From assembly GCA_039185235.1 (NCBI GenBank), contig JBCDAS010000115.1, positions 1 to 12,141 of the forward strand: 12,141 bases of DNA. Reading direction: 5' to 3'. Under the pieces are notes generated by a model. It worked only from the letters and a program-made list of their open reading frames with translations. It was not told where the DNA came from and did no database searches. Positions 1-6,915 of the stretch are shown here, piece by piece; position 1 is the stretch's first letter, and every line of letters starts with the position of its first letter. Made by a program: the position numbers and the translations under genes. This DNA comes from Thermohalobaculum sp039185235. GTDB taxonomy: Bacteria; Pseudomonadota; Alphaproteobacteria; Rhodobacterales; Rhodobacteraceae.

Positions 1-317
1 ACCCGTTCGGCGACTCTCAGGCTGAAGCTTGGGCTGTCGATCGTCACCAGGGCGTCCGGGCGCTTGTCGAGCACATCTTCGGTGACCTGCGACATCCGCC
101 GCAGAAGGCTAGGCAGCCGCGGGAGCACCTCGACAAGCCCCATCACCGACAACTCTGCGATGTCAAAAAGCGGCTCCAGCCCGGCTGCGCGCATCTCGAT
201 GCCTCCGAGGCCCGCGAAGCGGATCCCAGGATCCTCCGCTATGAGACCTCGCATAAGATCAGCCCCGAGCCGATCGCCTGAAGGTTCACCCGCGACCAGA
301 TAAATCAGACGGCTCAT
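1..317 (-). CDS. lpxB: Lipid-A-disaccharide synthase LpxB, N-terminal part (runs off window)
   Basis: LpxB is a peripheral inner-membrane glycosyltransferase. It joins UDP-2,3-diacylglucosamine to lipid X to form the lipid A disaccharide. Translating the minus strand from the ATG at 317 gives 105 codons before the window edge. They begin MSRLIYLVAGEPSGD, the family's N-terminal signature, followed by a G-L-G-G segment, LSVMGLVEVLPRLP (about residues 57-70) and a TIDSPSF segment, all typical of LpxB. The rest of the roughly 380-residue enzyme lies outside the window. The ATG overlaps the lpxI stop as ATGA (bases 314-317), which suggests translational coupling. Its substrate is the product of LpxI, so the order fits the pathway. 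The partial status comes only from the window boundary; no internal damage is visible. Confidence 0.95.
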   Translation of the reverse strand, partial: MSRLIYLVAGEPSGDRLGADLMRGLIAEDPGIRFAGLGGIEMRAAGLEPLFDIAELSVMGLVEVLPRLPSLLRRMSQVTEDVLDKRPDALVTIDSPSFSLRVAER

Positions 318-1156
318 GCGCCCGTAGGCTCCATTGCCCAGAGGAACACTCCCGCCCGATCGGCCGCCGCCACCGTGGCAGAGCGATCGAGCAGATTGGT
401 GCCGCCAGCTTCAATCGCAATCCCCGAGAGACCGGCCTTCACCACGGCCTCGATCGTCTGAACACCGATGGTCGGCAAATCGACCCGGCGGTCTTGGCCC
501 CGTTTTGGAAGCTTCACCAAGACGCCCGAAAGAGGCGGTGCCGCCTTACGCAGCTCCGGTGCGAGCGCAGCGACACGCGCCAGCATCGCGTCAGTGCCGT
601 CAATCGCTTCAATACCGAGGCAGATCCCACGGGCAATCACCACAGCCTGAGAAACATCATGCTCGCTGAGCGCCGAGAGGATCGCGGCGCCTTTCTCTGC
701 ATCCACCCTGTCCAGGTCGTTGGGACGGTGCCGGCCGAGAAAGCCCGCTTGAACTCCAAGATCAGGCAAAATCTCATCGGCCCCGCGCATGACAAAGCCT
801 TCATTTTCGAAGATTAGCGCAAGCCCACTCAAAAGCGCATCATCCCCTTGGCGGAGCAGTTTGAGCACCGTCGCAATCACCTTCAGCGCACCATGATCGA
901 AGAGCCATGGCCGAAGTTTTGGCCGACTGGTGGCACCAGCAAAGCAGACCTCGGCAACATCTGCTTTTTTCAACGCGCGGAACAGGCGTCCCGGGCGTTC
1001 AAAGAGATGCTCTTGGTGGGGATGTTCACCCATCCATGGTTGCGTGTCCTGCTCGAAGCTGATCACCAGATAGTTCGCACCCGTCGCTGCGCGATGCTCC
1101 GCGATCAGGCGCGGAAGGTCGCCGCACCCTGCAATGATGCCAAGCTTTGGGCTCAC
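314..1156 (-). CDS. lpxI: UDP-2,3-diacylglucosamine pyrophosphatase LpxI
   Basis: LpxI hydrolyses UDP-2,3-diacylglucosamine to lipid X and UMP. It is the alphaproteobacterial, non-homologous replacement for LpxH (the old DUF1009 family). The 280-residue protein starts SPKLGIIAGCGDLPRLIAE, the usual N-terminal nucleotide-binding-like segment. It carries the second-domain stretch KRGQDRRVDLPTIG (about residues 218-231); the Asp near 226 lies where the Caulobacter enzyme has a catalytically important Asp, as I recall it. Length matches the family. The start is GTG at 1156, directly abutting the TAA of lpxA with no spacer (TAAGTG); I see no strong Shine-Dalgarno, so expression probably depends on coupling to lpxA. 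The 3' end overlaps lpxB by 4 bases. Lying between lpxA and lpxB supports the assignment. Confidence 0.95.
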   Translation of the reverse strand: MSPKLGIIAGCGDLPRLIAEHRAATGANYLVISFEQDTQPWMGEHPHQEHLFERPGRLFRALKKADVAEVCFAGATSRPKLRPWLFDHGALKVIATVLKLLRQGDDALLSGLALIFENEGFVMRGADEILPDLGVQAGFLGRHRPNDLDRVDAEKGAAILSALSEHDVSQAVVIARGICLGIEAIDGTDAMLARVAALAPELRKAAPPLSGVLVKLPKRGQDRRVDLPTIGVQTIEAVVKAGLSGIAIEAGGTNLLDRSATVAAADRAGVFLWAMEPTGA

Positions 1157-1945
1157 TTAATGCTCGCGCGGGGTGCAGAAGCTGCGGAAGCTGTCGGCTT
1201 CGATAAAACTCACGATCTGCTGGACCGGCTCGACGCTGGGGTATTTAGCTCCGATCTTCGCCGCCCGATCTGTCAGCGAGCCATCGCCCTCGAACAGTTC
1301 ACGATAGGCGTTGCGCAGCGCATGGATCGTCTCACGATCAAACCCACGCCGTTTCAGGCCGATCAAGTTCAACCCACCAAGCGACGCACGATCGCCCAGG
1401 ACCGAGCCGAACGGAATCACGTCTTTCTCGACCCCCGTCATCCCACCGACAACCGCATGCGTGCCTATGCGGACAAACTGATGCACAGCCGATAGCCCGC
1501 CGAGAAGCGAAAAATCACCGATCTCCACATGCCCACCAAGGGTCGCATTATTCGCCATGATCACGTTAGAGCCGATCTTGCAATCATGGCCCACATGGGT
1601 GCCCACCATCAGCAGACAGCGATCCCCAACCGAGGTTACCATGCCACCACCTTCGGTCCCTGGATTGAGCGTCGCATGTTCGCGGATCATACATTCCGCA
1701 CCGATTTCCAAGCGGCTGGCCTCGCCCTTATACTTGAGATCCTGAGGTTGATGTCCGACCGAAGCAAAGGGCCAGACCCGGCTGCGGGCTCCGATCTTTG
1801 TCCGGCCTGCGACCACGACATGGGAGATCAGTTCCACCCCCTCCGCCAACACCACCTCGCTGCCGACAACGCAATAAGGCCCGATACGCACATCCGGGCC
1901 AATCACAGCGCCATCTTCAATGATGGCGGTTGAATGGATGCTCAT
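1157..1945 (-). CDS. lpxA: UDP-N-acetylglucosamine acyltransferase LpxA
   Basis: LpxA catalyses the first step of lipid A synthesis in the cytoplasm, moving a 3-hydroxyacyl chain from ACP to the 3-OH of UDP-GlcNAc. The sequence shows repeated hexapeptides of the left-handed beta-helix (for example AVIGPDVRIGPYCVV), the HVGHDC segment holding the catalytic His120 (His125 in E. coli numbering), AVHQF (His155) and the GLKRRGF block before the C-terminal helices. The open frame extends to 1978, but I choose ATG 1945. A GGAAG Shine-Dalgarno sits just upstream, this start follows the fabZ TGA by one base, and the resulting 262 residues equal the E. coli length. Gly168 aligns with the E. coli chain-length ruler residue Gly173. 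It is followed immediately by lpxI. Confidence 0.96.
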   Translation of the reverse strand: MSIHSTAIIEDGAVIGPDVRIGPYCVVGSEVVLAEGVELISHVVVAGRTKIGARSRVWPFASVGHQPQDLKYKGEASRLEIGAECMIREHATLNPGTEGGGMVTSVGDRCLLMVGTHVGHDCKIGSNVIMANNATLGGHVEIGDFSLLGGLSAVHQFVRIGTHAVVGGMTGVEKDVIPFGSVLGDRASLGGLNLIGLKRRGFDRETIHALRNAYRELFEGDGSLTDRAAKIGAKYPSVEPVQQIVSFIEADSFRSFCTPREH

Positions 1946-1946
1946 C

Positions 1947-2441
1947 TCAGCTTCCGCGACGGCTGTCATCGGGATCAATGATCATTGCGGAGTAATCAGC
2001 TTCGGCCACACGCTTCCCCGCAACCCTGGCTTCGCCATGAAATTTAAAGACTTTTCCGCGGCTCTGCGTGATTTCGACATGGAGTTCGAGACAATCCCCC
2101 GGAACGACTTTCTGTCGAAAGCGCGTGTTGTCGATGGTCATGAAATAGACCAGCAAATCCTGATCCATTTTGCCGAGTGAGTCGACGACCAAGACCCCCG
2201 CTGTCTGCGCCATGGCCTCAACGATTAAGACGCCAGGCATAACCGCCTCTTGCGGGAAATGGCCCTGGAAATGGGGCTCATTGATCGACACGTTTTTGAT
2301 CCCAACAGCGCGTTTATGCGGAACGATGTCATCGACCCGATCGATCATCAGGAAAGGATAGCGGTGCGGGATCATGCGCATCACTTGGGTCAGATCGACG
2401 GAATGGGCTTCAGGTTCGGTGGAATCCTGTTCGGTCGTCAT
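1947..2441 (-). CDS. fabZ: 3-hydroxyacyl-ACP dehydratase FabZ
   Basis: FabZ dehydrates (3R)-hydroxyacyl-ACP to trans-2-enoyl-ACP in fatty acid elongation, in the cytoplasm as a hotdog-fold oligomer. The 164-residue protein has the family's opening IPHRYPFLMIDRV (about 24-36). It also has the active-site stretch HFQGHFPQEAVMPGVLIVEAMAQ (57-79), with catalytic His61 and Glu75. The ATG at 2441 has a GAGG Shine-Dalgarno a few bases upstream. Compared with the approximately 150-residue E. coli enzyme it carries a short polar N-terminal extension (about 15 residues rich in Thr and Glu). Its stop is one base before the lpxA start. FabZ and LpxA compete for the same 3-hydroxyacyl-ACP, and the fabZ-lpxA pairing is classical in Gram-negatives. 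Confidence 0.96.
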   Translation of the reverse strand: MTTEQDSTEPEAHSVDLTQVMRMIPHRYPFLMIDRVDDIVPHKRAVGIKNVSINEPHFQGHFPQEAVMPGVLIVEAMAQTAGVLVVDSLGKMDQDLLVYFMTIDNTRFRQKVVPGDCLELHVEITQSRGKVFKFHGEARVAGKRVAEADYSAMIIDPDDSRRGS

Positions 2442-2469
2442 CGGTACCTCGTCTTAACCTACCGCCCCT

Positions 2470-2494
2470 GATTACCGCGAGAGGGCGCGAAATC
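2470..2494 (-). repeat. Short imperfect hairpin between skp and fabZ
   Basis: In the 71-base gap between the skp stop and the fabZ start, the minus-strand RNA could fold as GATT/AATC plus CGCG/CGCG, with one mismatch, one bulge and a 6-base loop. No run of T follows, so this does not look like an intrinsic terminator. It could be a processing or stability element, or chance in GC-rich DNA. Nothing else is evident in this gap besides the fabZ ribosome-binding site. Confidence 0.25.
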
Positions 2495-2512
2495 AAGCCT
2501 CTGACAGCAAGA

Positions 2513-3166
2513 TCACTCCGCCACCTCGGGCGTAGGCTGCTCGACATCCGAGGGTTCGGGTTGGGGCAAATCAATCGGCTGGAAGCTGGGGGTGGCCACC
2601 CGCTCATTGAAAAGACGGATCACGTCATCCGTCTTCTCGATGCGCGGATCAGCGATCAGGATCTGATCCGCATCGATGATCAGCGTCGCCCCCTCCCGGC
2701 GTAGGATCTCGATCAGAACCGGGTAGAGATCGGTCAGAAGCTCTTTGCGCGCATCGCGAAACTGGGCTTGGAGCGCTGCTTCAAGACGCTGGGCTGTGCG
2801 TCGGACCTGGCGCACGCGCTGATCGAACATCTCGGTAAGGCGCTGGAACTCAGAGCTCGGCGTTTCAGGCCGCAGGTCGGTCAACCTCTGCTCCTCGGCA
2901 TCCAGCGCCTGCGTTTCGGTCTTGATCCAAGCCTGCAATCGAGTGCGCTCCGCACGTTCCTGCTCGCGCAAATACCGCGCCGCCTCGGTCTCGGACAAGA
3001 TCCGGGCGCGGGACACGACGATCACCGAATTGACGGGTTGCTGGGCCCAAGCCCAATCGCCGAACCAAACGCCCACCATCACTACCGATAGCAGGCAGAG
3101 CCGAGCAAATCGGCCAGCAACGTTAGAAACGCGTCCCAACCGAAACCCGGAACAGTTCACTCTCAT
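2513..3166 (-). CDS. skp: Skp/OmpH-family periplasmic chaperone
   Basis: Skp-family proteins are periplasmic jellyfish-shaped trimers that hold unfolded outer-membrane proteins for BamA. The 217-residue product has a basic N-terminal region, a hydrophobic core (LCLLSVVMVGVWFG) and a likely signal-peptidase site after AWA (about residue 41). The mature part opens with the family's beta strand (VNSVIVVSRARIL), continues with a long charged coiled coil (about 60-155) and returns to a beta strand (GATLIIDADQILIADP). The last 20 or so residues form an acidic Pro/Glu tail absent from E. coli Skp. The ATG at 3166 lies inside bamA, giving a 44-base overlap, with GAAGAAGA upstream. A TTG at 3139 is an alternative but would shorten the basic region. 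Position after bamA and before fabZ-lpxA is the usual one. Confidence 0.88.
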   Translation of the reverse strand: MRVNCSGFRLGRVSNVAGRFARLCLLSVVMVGVWFGDWAWAQQPVNSVIVVSRARILSETEAARYLREQERAERTRLQAWIKTETQALDAEEQRLTDLRPETPSSEFQRLTEMFDQRVRQVRRTAQRLEAALQAQFRDARKELLTDLYPVLIEILRREGATLIIDADQILIADPRIEKTDDVIRLFNERVATPSFQPIDLPQPEPSDVEQPTPEVAE

Positions 3167-5459
3167 CGAAGTCTTCTTCGATCAACGGGAAGCCGACCGA
3201 GAGCTCAAGCGGCCCGAAGGGTGTCGAGACAAACAATAGCGCACCAGCGGCGGCCCGGAACTCAAATCCTTCTGATTGAACATCCGTGATCAGATTCCCT
3301 GTCGCATCGAAAACCGAATCGTTGTCGAGACCCCAAATCGAGCCGACATCGAGGAAGAGGCCACCAAAGATGCCCAGCTCATCCGGCAGACCCAGAGGGA
3401 ACGACACCTCATTGCGCAGAACCATGAAGTAGTTGCCGCCAAGCGAGTCGTCACGCCCCTGCAGCAGATCCCTTGGCCCAACCCCTTGCGAGGCGAAGCC
3501 ACGGAAGCTGTCCCCGCCCAGGAAGAACCGGTCATTGATTTGGCTGTCATCGCCGAAGGAGATCAGCGCACCACCTTCGAATTCGGAACTAAAGATCACC
3601 AGATCATCAATGAAACCCTGCCAGGTCTTCGCACTTCCTTGGGTTTTGACGAACTGCGCATCGCCACCCAGACCTGCAAACTCTTGATCGAATGATAGAA
3701 GGTATCCGCCCGTTGGCTCAATCGGATCATTTCGCTGATCATGGGTGATCGTGTAGCCAACCGATGACTTCAGCCGCGTGCCCTCATCCGCGATGATGAT
3801 GGGCGAGGTCGACGCATCGGTCTCAATGTCATCGCGGACGATGTTGTAGCGGCCCGAGAAATCGGTGTCTCGTCCCAGCGGGAAGCCGAAGAACGGGGTG
3901 AAGCCGATCCGGTCGACCTGAAACGACGATTCGTCCGAACGGTCGTCCTGGATGTAGAAGGTTCGCAGCCCAACCGCGAGATCACGGTCCAGGAACTTGG
4001 GCTCGGTAAAGCTGAAGTCATAGACCTGTGTGTCACCTGCCGCCGTGACGGTTGCGTTCAAGATCTGACCGCGACCGAGGAAGTTCCGCTCGGTCAGAGC
4101 CACGTTGCCGATCGGACCGACCGAAGAGGCAAAGCCCAAACCGAAGGAGAGCGATCCGGTTGACTGCTCCTCGACCCTGACCTTCAAGACCGCGCGATCT
4201 GGCGCACTGCCTTGCTCGGTATCGATATCGACCGTCGAGAAATACCCCAAGCCACGGATATTGCTCCGTGCGCTCCGGATCTTTCTTGCGTCGAAACTGT
4301 CCCCTTCGACCAATTCGATTTCGCGGCGGATAACCCGGTCGAGGGTTTGGGTATTGCCCTCGATGTCGATCCGTTCCACGAAGATTTTCTCGCCCTCGAT
4401 CAGCTCGAAGGTCACGTCGATAATCAGATCTTCGCTGCGCTTGTCAGCCCGCGGGCGCACTTGAACAAAGGCAAAGCCTTGGGCGGCGGCTAGATCGCTC
4501 AGTTCATCAGCGATCTCCTCCACCTCGCTGGCATCATAGGTGTCGCCTTCCAGGTCGTCGGGCAAGAGAGCCGAGAACTCCTCCACCTCCAAACCGCGAG
4601 CATTCACGATGACGTCCAAGACGCCAAAATTGTACTGCTCGCCCTCGCTCACCGTGAAGGTCAGGAAGAAGTTCTCTTTGTCAGGCGTTAGCTCCGCCGT
4701 TGCCGAGAGAACTTCGAAATCCGCATATCCACGATTGAGATAATACTGGCGCAACAACTCCTTATCCAACTCCAGACGATCCGGGTCATAGACATCGCCG
4801 CCAAAGAAGGACGCGAGGAAGCTCGACTCCGATGTGTCGATCGCATCTCGGAGGCGGCTGTCAGAGAAGGTCTCATTGCCGACGAAATCGATCGAGCTGA
4901 CCCCGGTCAGCTCGCCTTCGGTGATTTCAAAGACCAGATCGACCCGGTTCTCCGAACGCTCGATGATCACCGGCTCGACCGAGGCACCAAAGCGACCCGT
5001 GCGCCGGTAGACCTCGATAATCGCCTGGGCATCTGCTTCCGCAGCCGACCGGGTCAGCGCCAAGCGCGGCCTGAGGGCGATAATCTGCTGCAAATCCTCA
5101 TCTTCCAGCGAGTCGTTGCCCTCGAAGGCGATCTCGTTGATCGACGGGTTCTCGACCACTTCCACGATCAGCGCGTTCTCGCCAGGCACGATCTGGACGT
5201 CCTGGAAAAGCCCCGTATCGAAGAGGCGCCGCACCGCGACGTTCAGATCCTCGGCCGTAACCGTCTGATCTTGCTGGATCTGCATATAGGAGAGGATTGT
5301 CTCGACCTCGATACGCTGGTTGCCGCGGACGATGACCGATTGTTCGCGCTGAACTTGCGCACCCGCCTCTGGCGCGATGAATCCCTCGGGCAGCAGAAGC
5401 GACAAACTGAAGAAAAGCGCAATCGTCCCGGGTACCCGTATCAAACGGTGAAACCGCAT
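3123..5459 (-). CDS. bamA: Outer membrane protein assembly factor BamA
   Basis: BamA is the essential Omp85 core of the BAM complex, which folds and inserts beta-barrel proteins into the outer membrane. With the chosen start it has 778 residues. An N-terminal signal peptide (hydrophobic IALFFSLSLLL, cleavage near the AGA-Q junction at about residue 35) is followed by five POTRA-like repeats (roughly 38-430). Examples are SVIVRGNQRIEVETI, INEIAFEGNDSLED and IFVERIDIEGNTQT. The 16-strand barrel follows, with the loop-6 signature FRGF at about 652-655 and a C-terminal aromatic ending (VSVGTRF). The frame could open at GTG 5465, but an AAGGAGGT sequence touches that codon and is correctly spaced for ATG 5459. 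The 3' end overlaps skp by 44 bases. Confidence 0.97.
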   Translation of the reverse strand: MRFHRLIRVPGTIALFFSLSLLLPEGFIAPEAGAQVQREQSVIVRGNQRIEVETILSYMQIQQDQTVTAEDLNVAVRRLFDTGLFQDVQIVPGENALIVEVVENPSINEIAFEGNDSLEDEDLQQIIALRPRLALTRSAAEADAQAIIEVYRRTGRFGASVEPVIIERSENRVDLVFEITEGELTGVSSIDFVGNETFSDSRLRDAIDTSESSFLASFFGGDVYDPDRLELDKELLRQYYLNRGYADFEVLSATAELTPDKENFFLTFTVSEGEQYNFGVLDVIVNARGLEVEEFSALLPDDLEGDTYDASEVEEIADELSDLAAAQGFAFVQVRPRADKRSEDLIIDVTFELIEGEKIFVERIDIEGNTQTLDRVIRREIELVEGDSFDARKIRSARSNIRGLGYFSTVDIDTEQGSAPDRAVLKVRVEEQSTGSLSFGLGFASSVGPIGNVALTERNFLGRGQILNATVTAAGDTQVYDFSFTEPKFLDRDLAVGLRTFYIQDDRSDESSFQVDRIGFTPFFGFPLGRDTDFSGRYNIVRDDIETDASTSPIIIADEGTRLKSSVGYTITHDQRNDPIEPTGGYLLSFDQEFAGLGGDAQFVKTQGSAKTWQGFIDDLVIFSSEFEGGALISFGDDSQINDRFFLGGDSFRGFASQGVGPRDLLQGRDDSLGGNYFMVLRNEVSFPLGLPDELGIFGGLFLDVGSIWGLDNDSVFDATGNLITDVQSEGFEFRAAAGALLFVSTPFGPLELSVGFPLIEEDFDESELFRVSVGTRF

Positions 5460-5465
5460 GCTCAC

Positions 5466-5473
5466 ACCTCCTT
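5466..5473 (-). promoter_or_regulatory. Strong Shine-Dalgarno deciding the bamA start
   Basis: On the minus strand AAGGAGGT occupies 5473 down to 5466. It directly abuts the GTG at 5465, so that codon cannot be served by it. AGGAGG is 7 bases from the ATG at 5459, which is the standard spacing. It is the best ribosome-binding site in the window, fitting an abundant outer-membrane assembly protein. Confidence 0.8.
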
Positions 5474-5556
5474 GCGTCGCCAGAGGTCACAGCACCACCT
5501 CGAAAGGCTTGTCCCGGGCGCTCACACCGGCGTCGATGATTTGTTTTATGGCTCCG

Positions 5557-6903
5557 TTAACCGGCTAGCCTCGTCAAATCATTATACGTCGCGAAGCCCA
5601 TGAGCAACAGGACAAGCGACAGTCCGACGCCCATTGCAGCATTCATCCAGCGCTCGCCCAGCGGTTTTCCGCGCAGGGCTTCTGCGGCGTAGAACACGAG
5701 ATGCCCGCCATCAAGGATTGGGATCGGGAAGAGGTTCAAGAGACCGATCGACGTCGAGAGCAAGCCGATCAGCGAAATCAGATTTCCAATCCCAGCTTTC
5801 GCTTGGTCAGCCGAGATCTGCGCAATCCCAATCGGGCCGCCCAATTGGCTGGTATCCGCATTGGTGAAGATCATATCGCCCAGGAATGTCAGCGTGTTCA
5901 CGATCACGCCCCATGTGGCCTGAACACCGCCTTCCAGCGCTGTGAGAAAGCCAACCGGCTCGCGGGTTGGGCGTAATCCTCCAAAGGCCAATGAGGAAAT
6001 CCCCATCGTTGCCTGATCGACCATTTCACCCGTCTCAGGATGCGCACGCTCAACCACATCTGGGGTGAATTCGAACAGGCGCGCCTCGCCATCACGCTGA
6101 ACCAAAACATCAATTTCGGTGTTGAGCGCCAATTCAGAGGTCAGCACGCGGAGTTGGTGGAAACTGCTCACCGCTTCGCCATTCACTTCCAGAATGACGT
6201 CCCCATGGCGCATTCCGGCCTGAGCCGCAGGCATGCCGGGGGAGACCTGATCGACAATCGGCCGGTTTTGATACCGCGCGATCACCGTTTGCCGCGTGCC
6301 GTCGCGCTCGATCTCAACAGGCACCTCCGCACCATCGGTCGTCTGGAACTGATGGAGCATCTCGTTCCAGGTCTCGACTTCGGTGCCACCGACGCTAAAG
6401 ACCCGGTCGCCGACTTGCAGCCCTTCGGAAACCCCGTCGGTCTCATAGACCTCACCCACCACCGGCTTGTCGGTGCTGTGGCCCAGGACCAGCGCTATGC
6501 CCGTGAAAATAACGATGGAGAGCAGGAAATTCGCCATTGGCCCTGCCAGAACCGTCAGCGCACGCGCGCCGATCGAGGCATTGTGGAAGGCGACTTTCTG
6601 CAGTTCCGGCGCCAATTCCTCATCACTTTTCTTGGCACTGGCCGGGTCCATATCGCCGACAAACTTGACGAAACCACCCAGCGGGATGATGGCGACCTGC
6701 CATCTCGTCCCTCTTTTATCGACCCAGCTAAACAGACGCTTGCCGAAGCCGATGGAGAATGTCTCTGCCTGGATCCCGCACCAGCGTCCCACGATGTAGT
6801 GGCCGTATTCATGGACGAAGACGACGACGCTGAGCACGACCAGAAACGGAATCGCGATGCCGAGAACGCCCCCGACGACCGGGATTTCTGATAGGAATTC
6901 CAT
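5557..6903 (-). CDS. rseP: Site-2 intramembrane zinc metalloprotease RseP
   Basis: RseP cuts transmembrane segments of anti-sigma factors and remnant signal peptides inside the inner membrane, linking envelope stress to transcription. The 448-residue protein has the zinc-binding HEYGH (31-35) in its first membrane segment and a conserved PLGGFVKF block. Two PDZ-like regions follow (around 145-200 and 215-275, including VSPGMPAAQAGMRHGDVILEVNG). The second catalytic motif LDG, with the third zinc ligand Asp398, sits in NLFPIPILDGGH, and a final membrane helix closes the protein. ATG 6903 is preceded by TAAGGAG, in which the TAA is the dxr stop, 12 bases upstream. In Rhodobacter a site-2 protease acts on the anti-sigma factor ChrR, so a role in an RpoE-type response is plausible; the target is not visible here. 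Confidence 0.96.
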   Translation of the reverse strand: MEFLSEIPVVGGVLGIAIPFLVVLSVVVFVHEYGHYIVGRWCGIQAETFSIGFGKRLFSWVDKRGTRWQVAIIPLGGFVKFVGDMDPASAKKSDEELAPELQKVAFHNASIGARALTVLAGPMANFLLSIVIFTGIALVLGHSTDKPVVGEVYETDGVSEGLQVGDRVFSVGGTEVETWNEMLHQFQTTDGAEVPVEIERDGTRQTVIARYQNRPIVDQVSPGMPAAQAGMRHGDVILEVNGEAVSSFHQLRVLTSELALNTEIDVLVQRDGEARLFEFTPDVVERAHPETGEMVDQATMGISSLAFGGLRPTREPVGFLTALEGGVQATWGVIVNTLTFLGDMIFTNADTSQLGGPIGIAQISADQAKAGIGNLISLIGLLSTSIGLLNLFPIPILDGGHLVFYAAEALRGKPLGERWMNAAMGVGLSLVLLLMGFATYNDLTRLAG

Positions 6904-6915
6904 AGGCTTCGCTCC

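Noticed and set aside
64..303. Plus-strand 79-codon frame at the left edge
   Set aside because: It lies opposite the LpxB N-terminus, which matches the family along its length.
848..1495. 215-codon plus-strand open frame opposite lpxI and lpxA
   Set aside because: It crosses the junction of two well-supported minus-strand genes and has no family resemblance.
1946..1978. Longer LpxA start at 1978 overlapping fabZ
   Set aside because: The ATG at 1945 has the Shine-Dalgarno and yields the standard 262 residues.
6040..6891. 283-codon plus-strand open frame opposite rseP
   Set aside because: It is a shadow of the RseP reading frame, with no domain or ribosome-binding site; RseP is certain.
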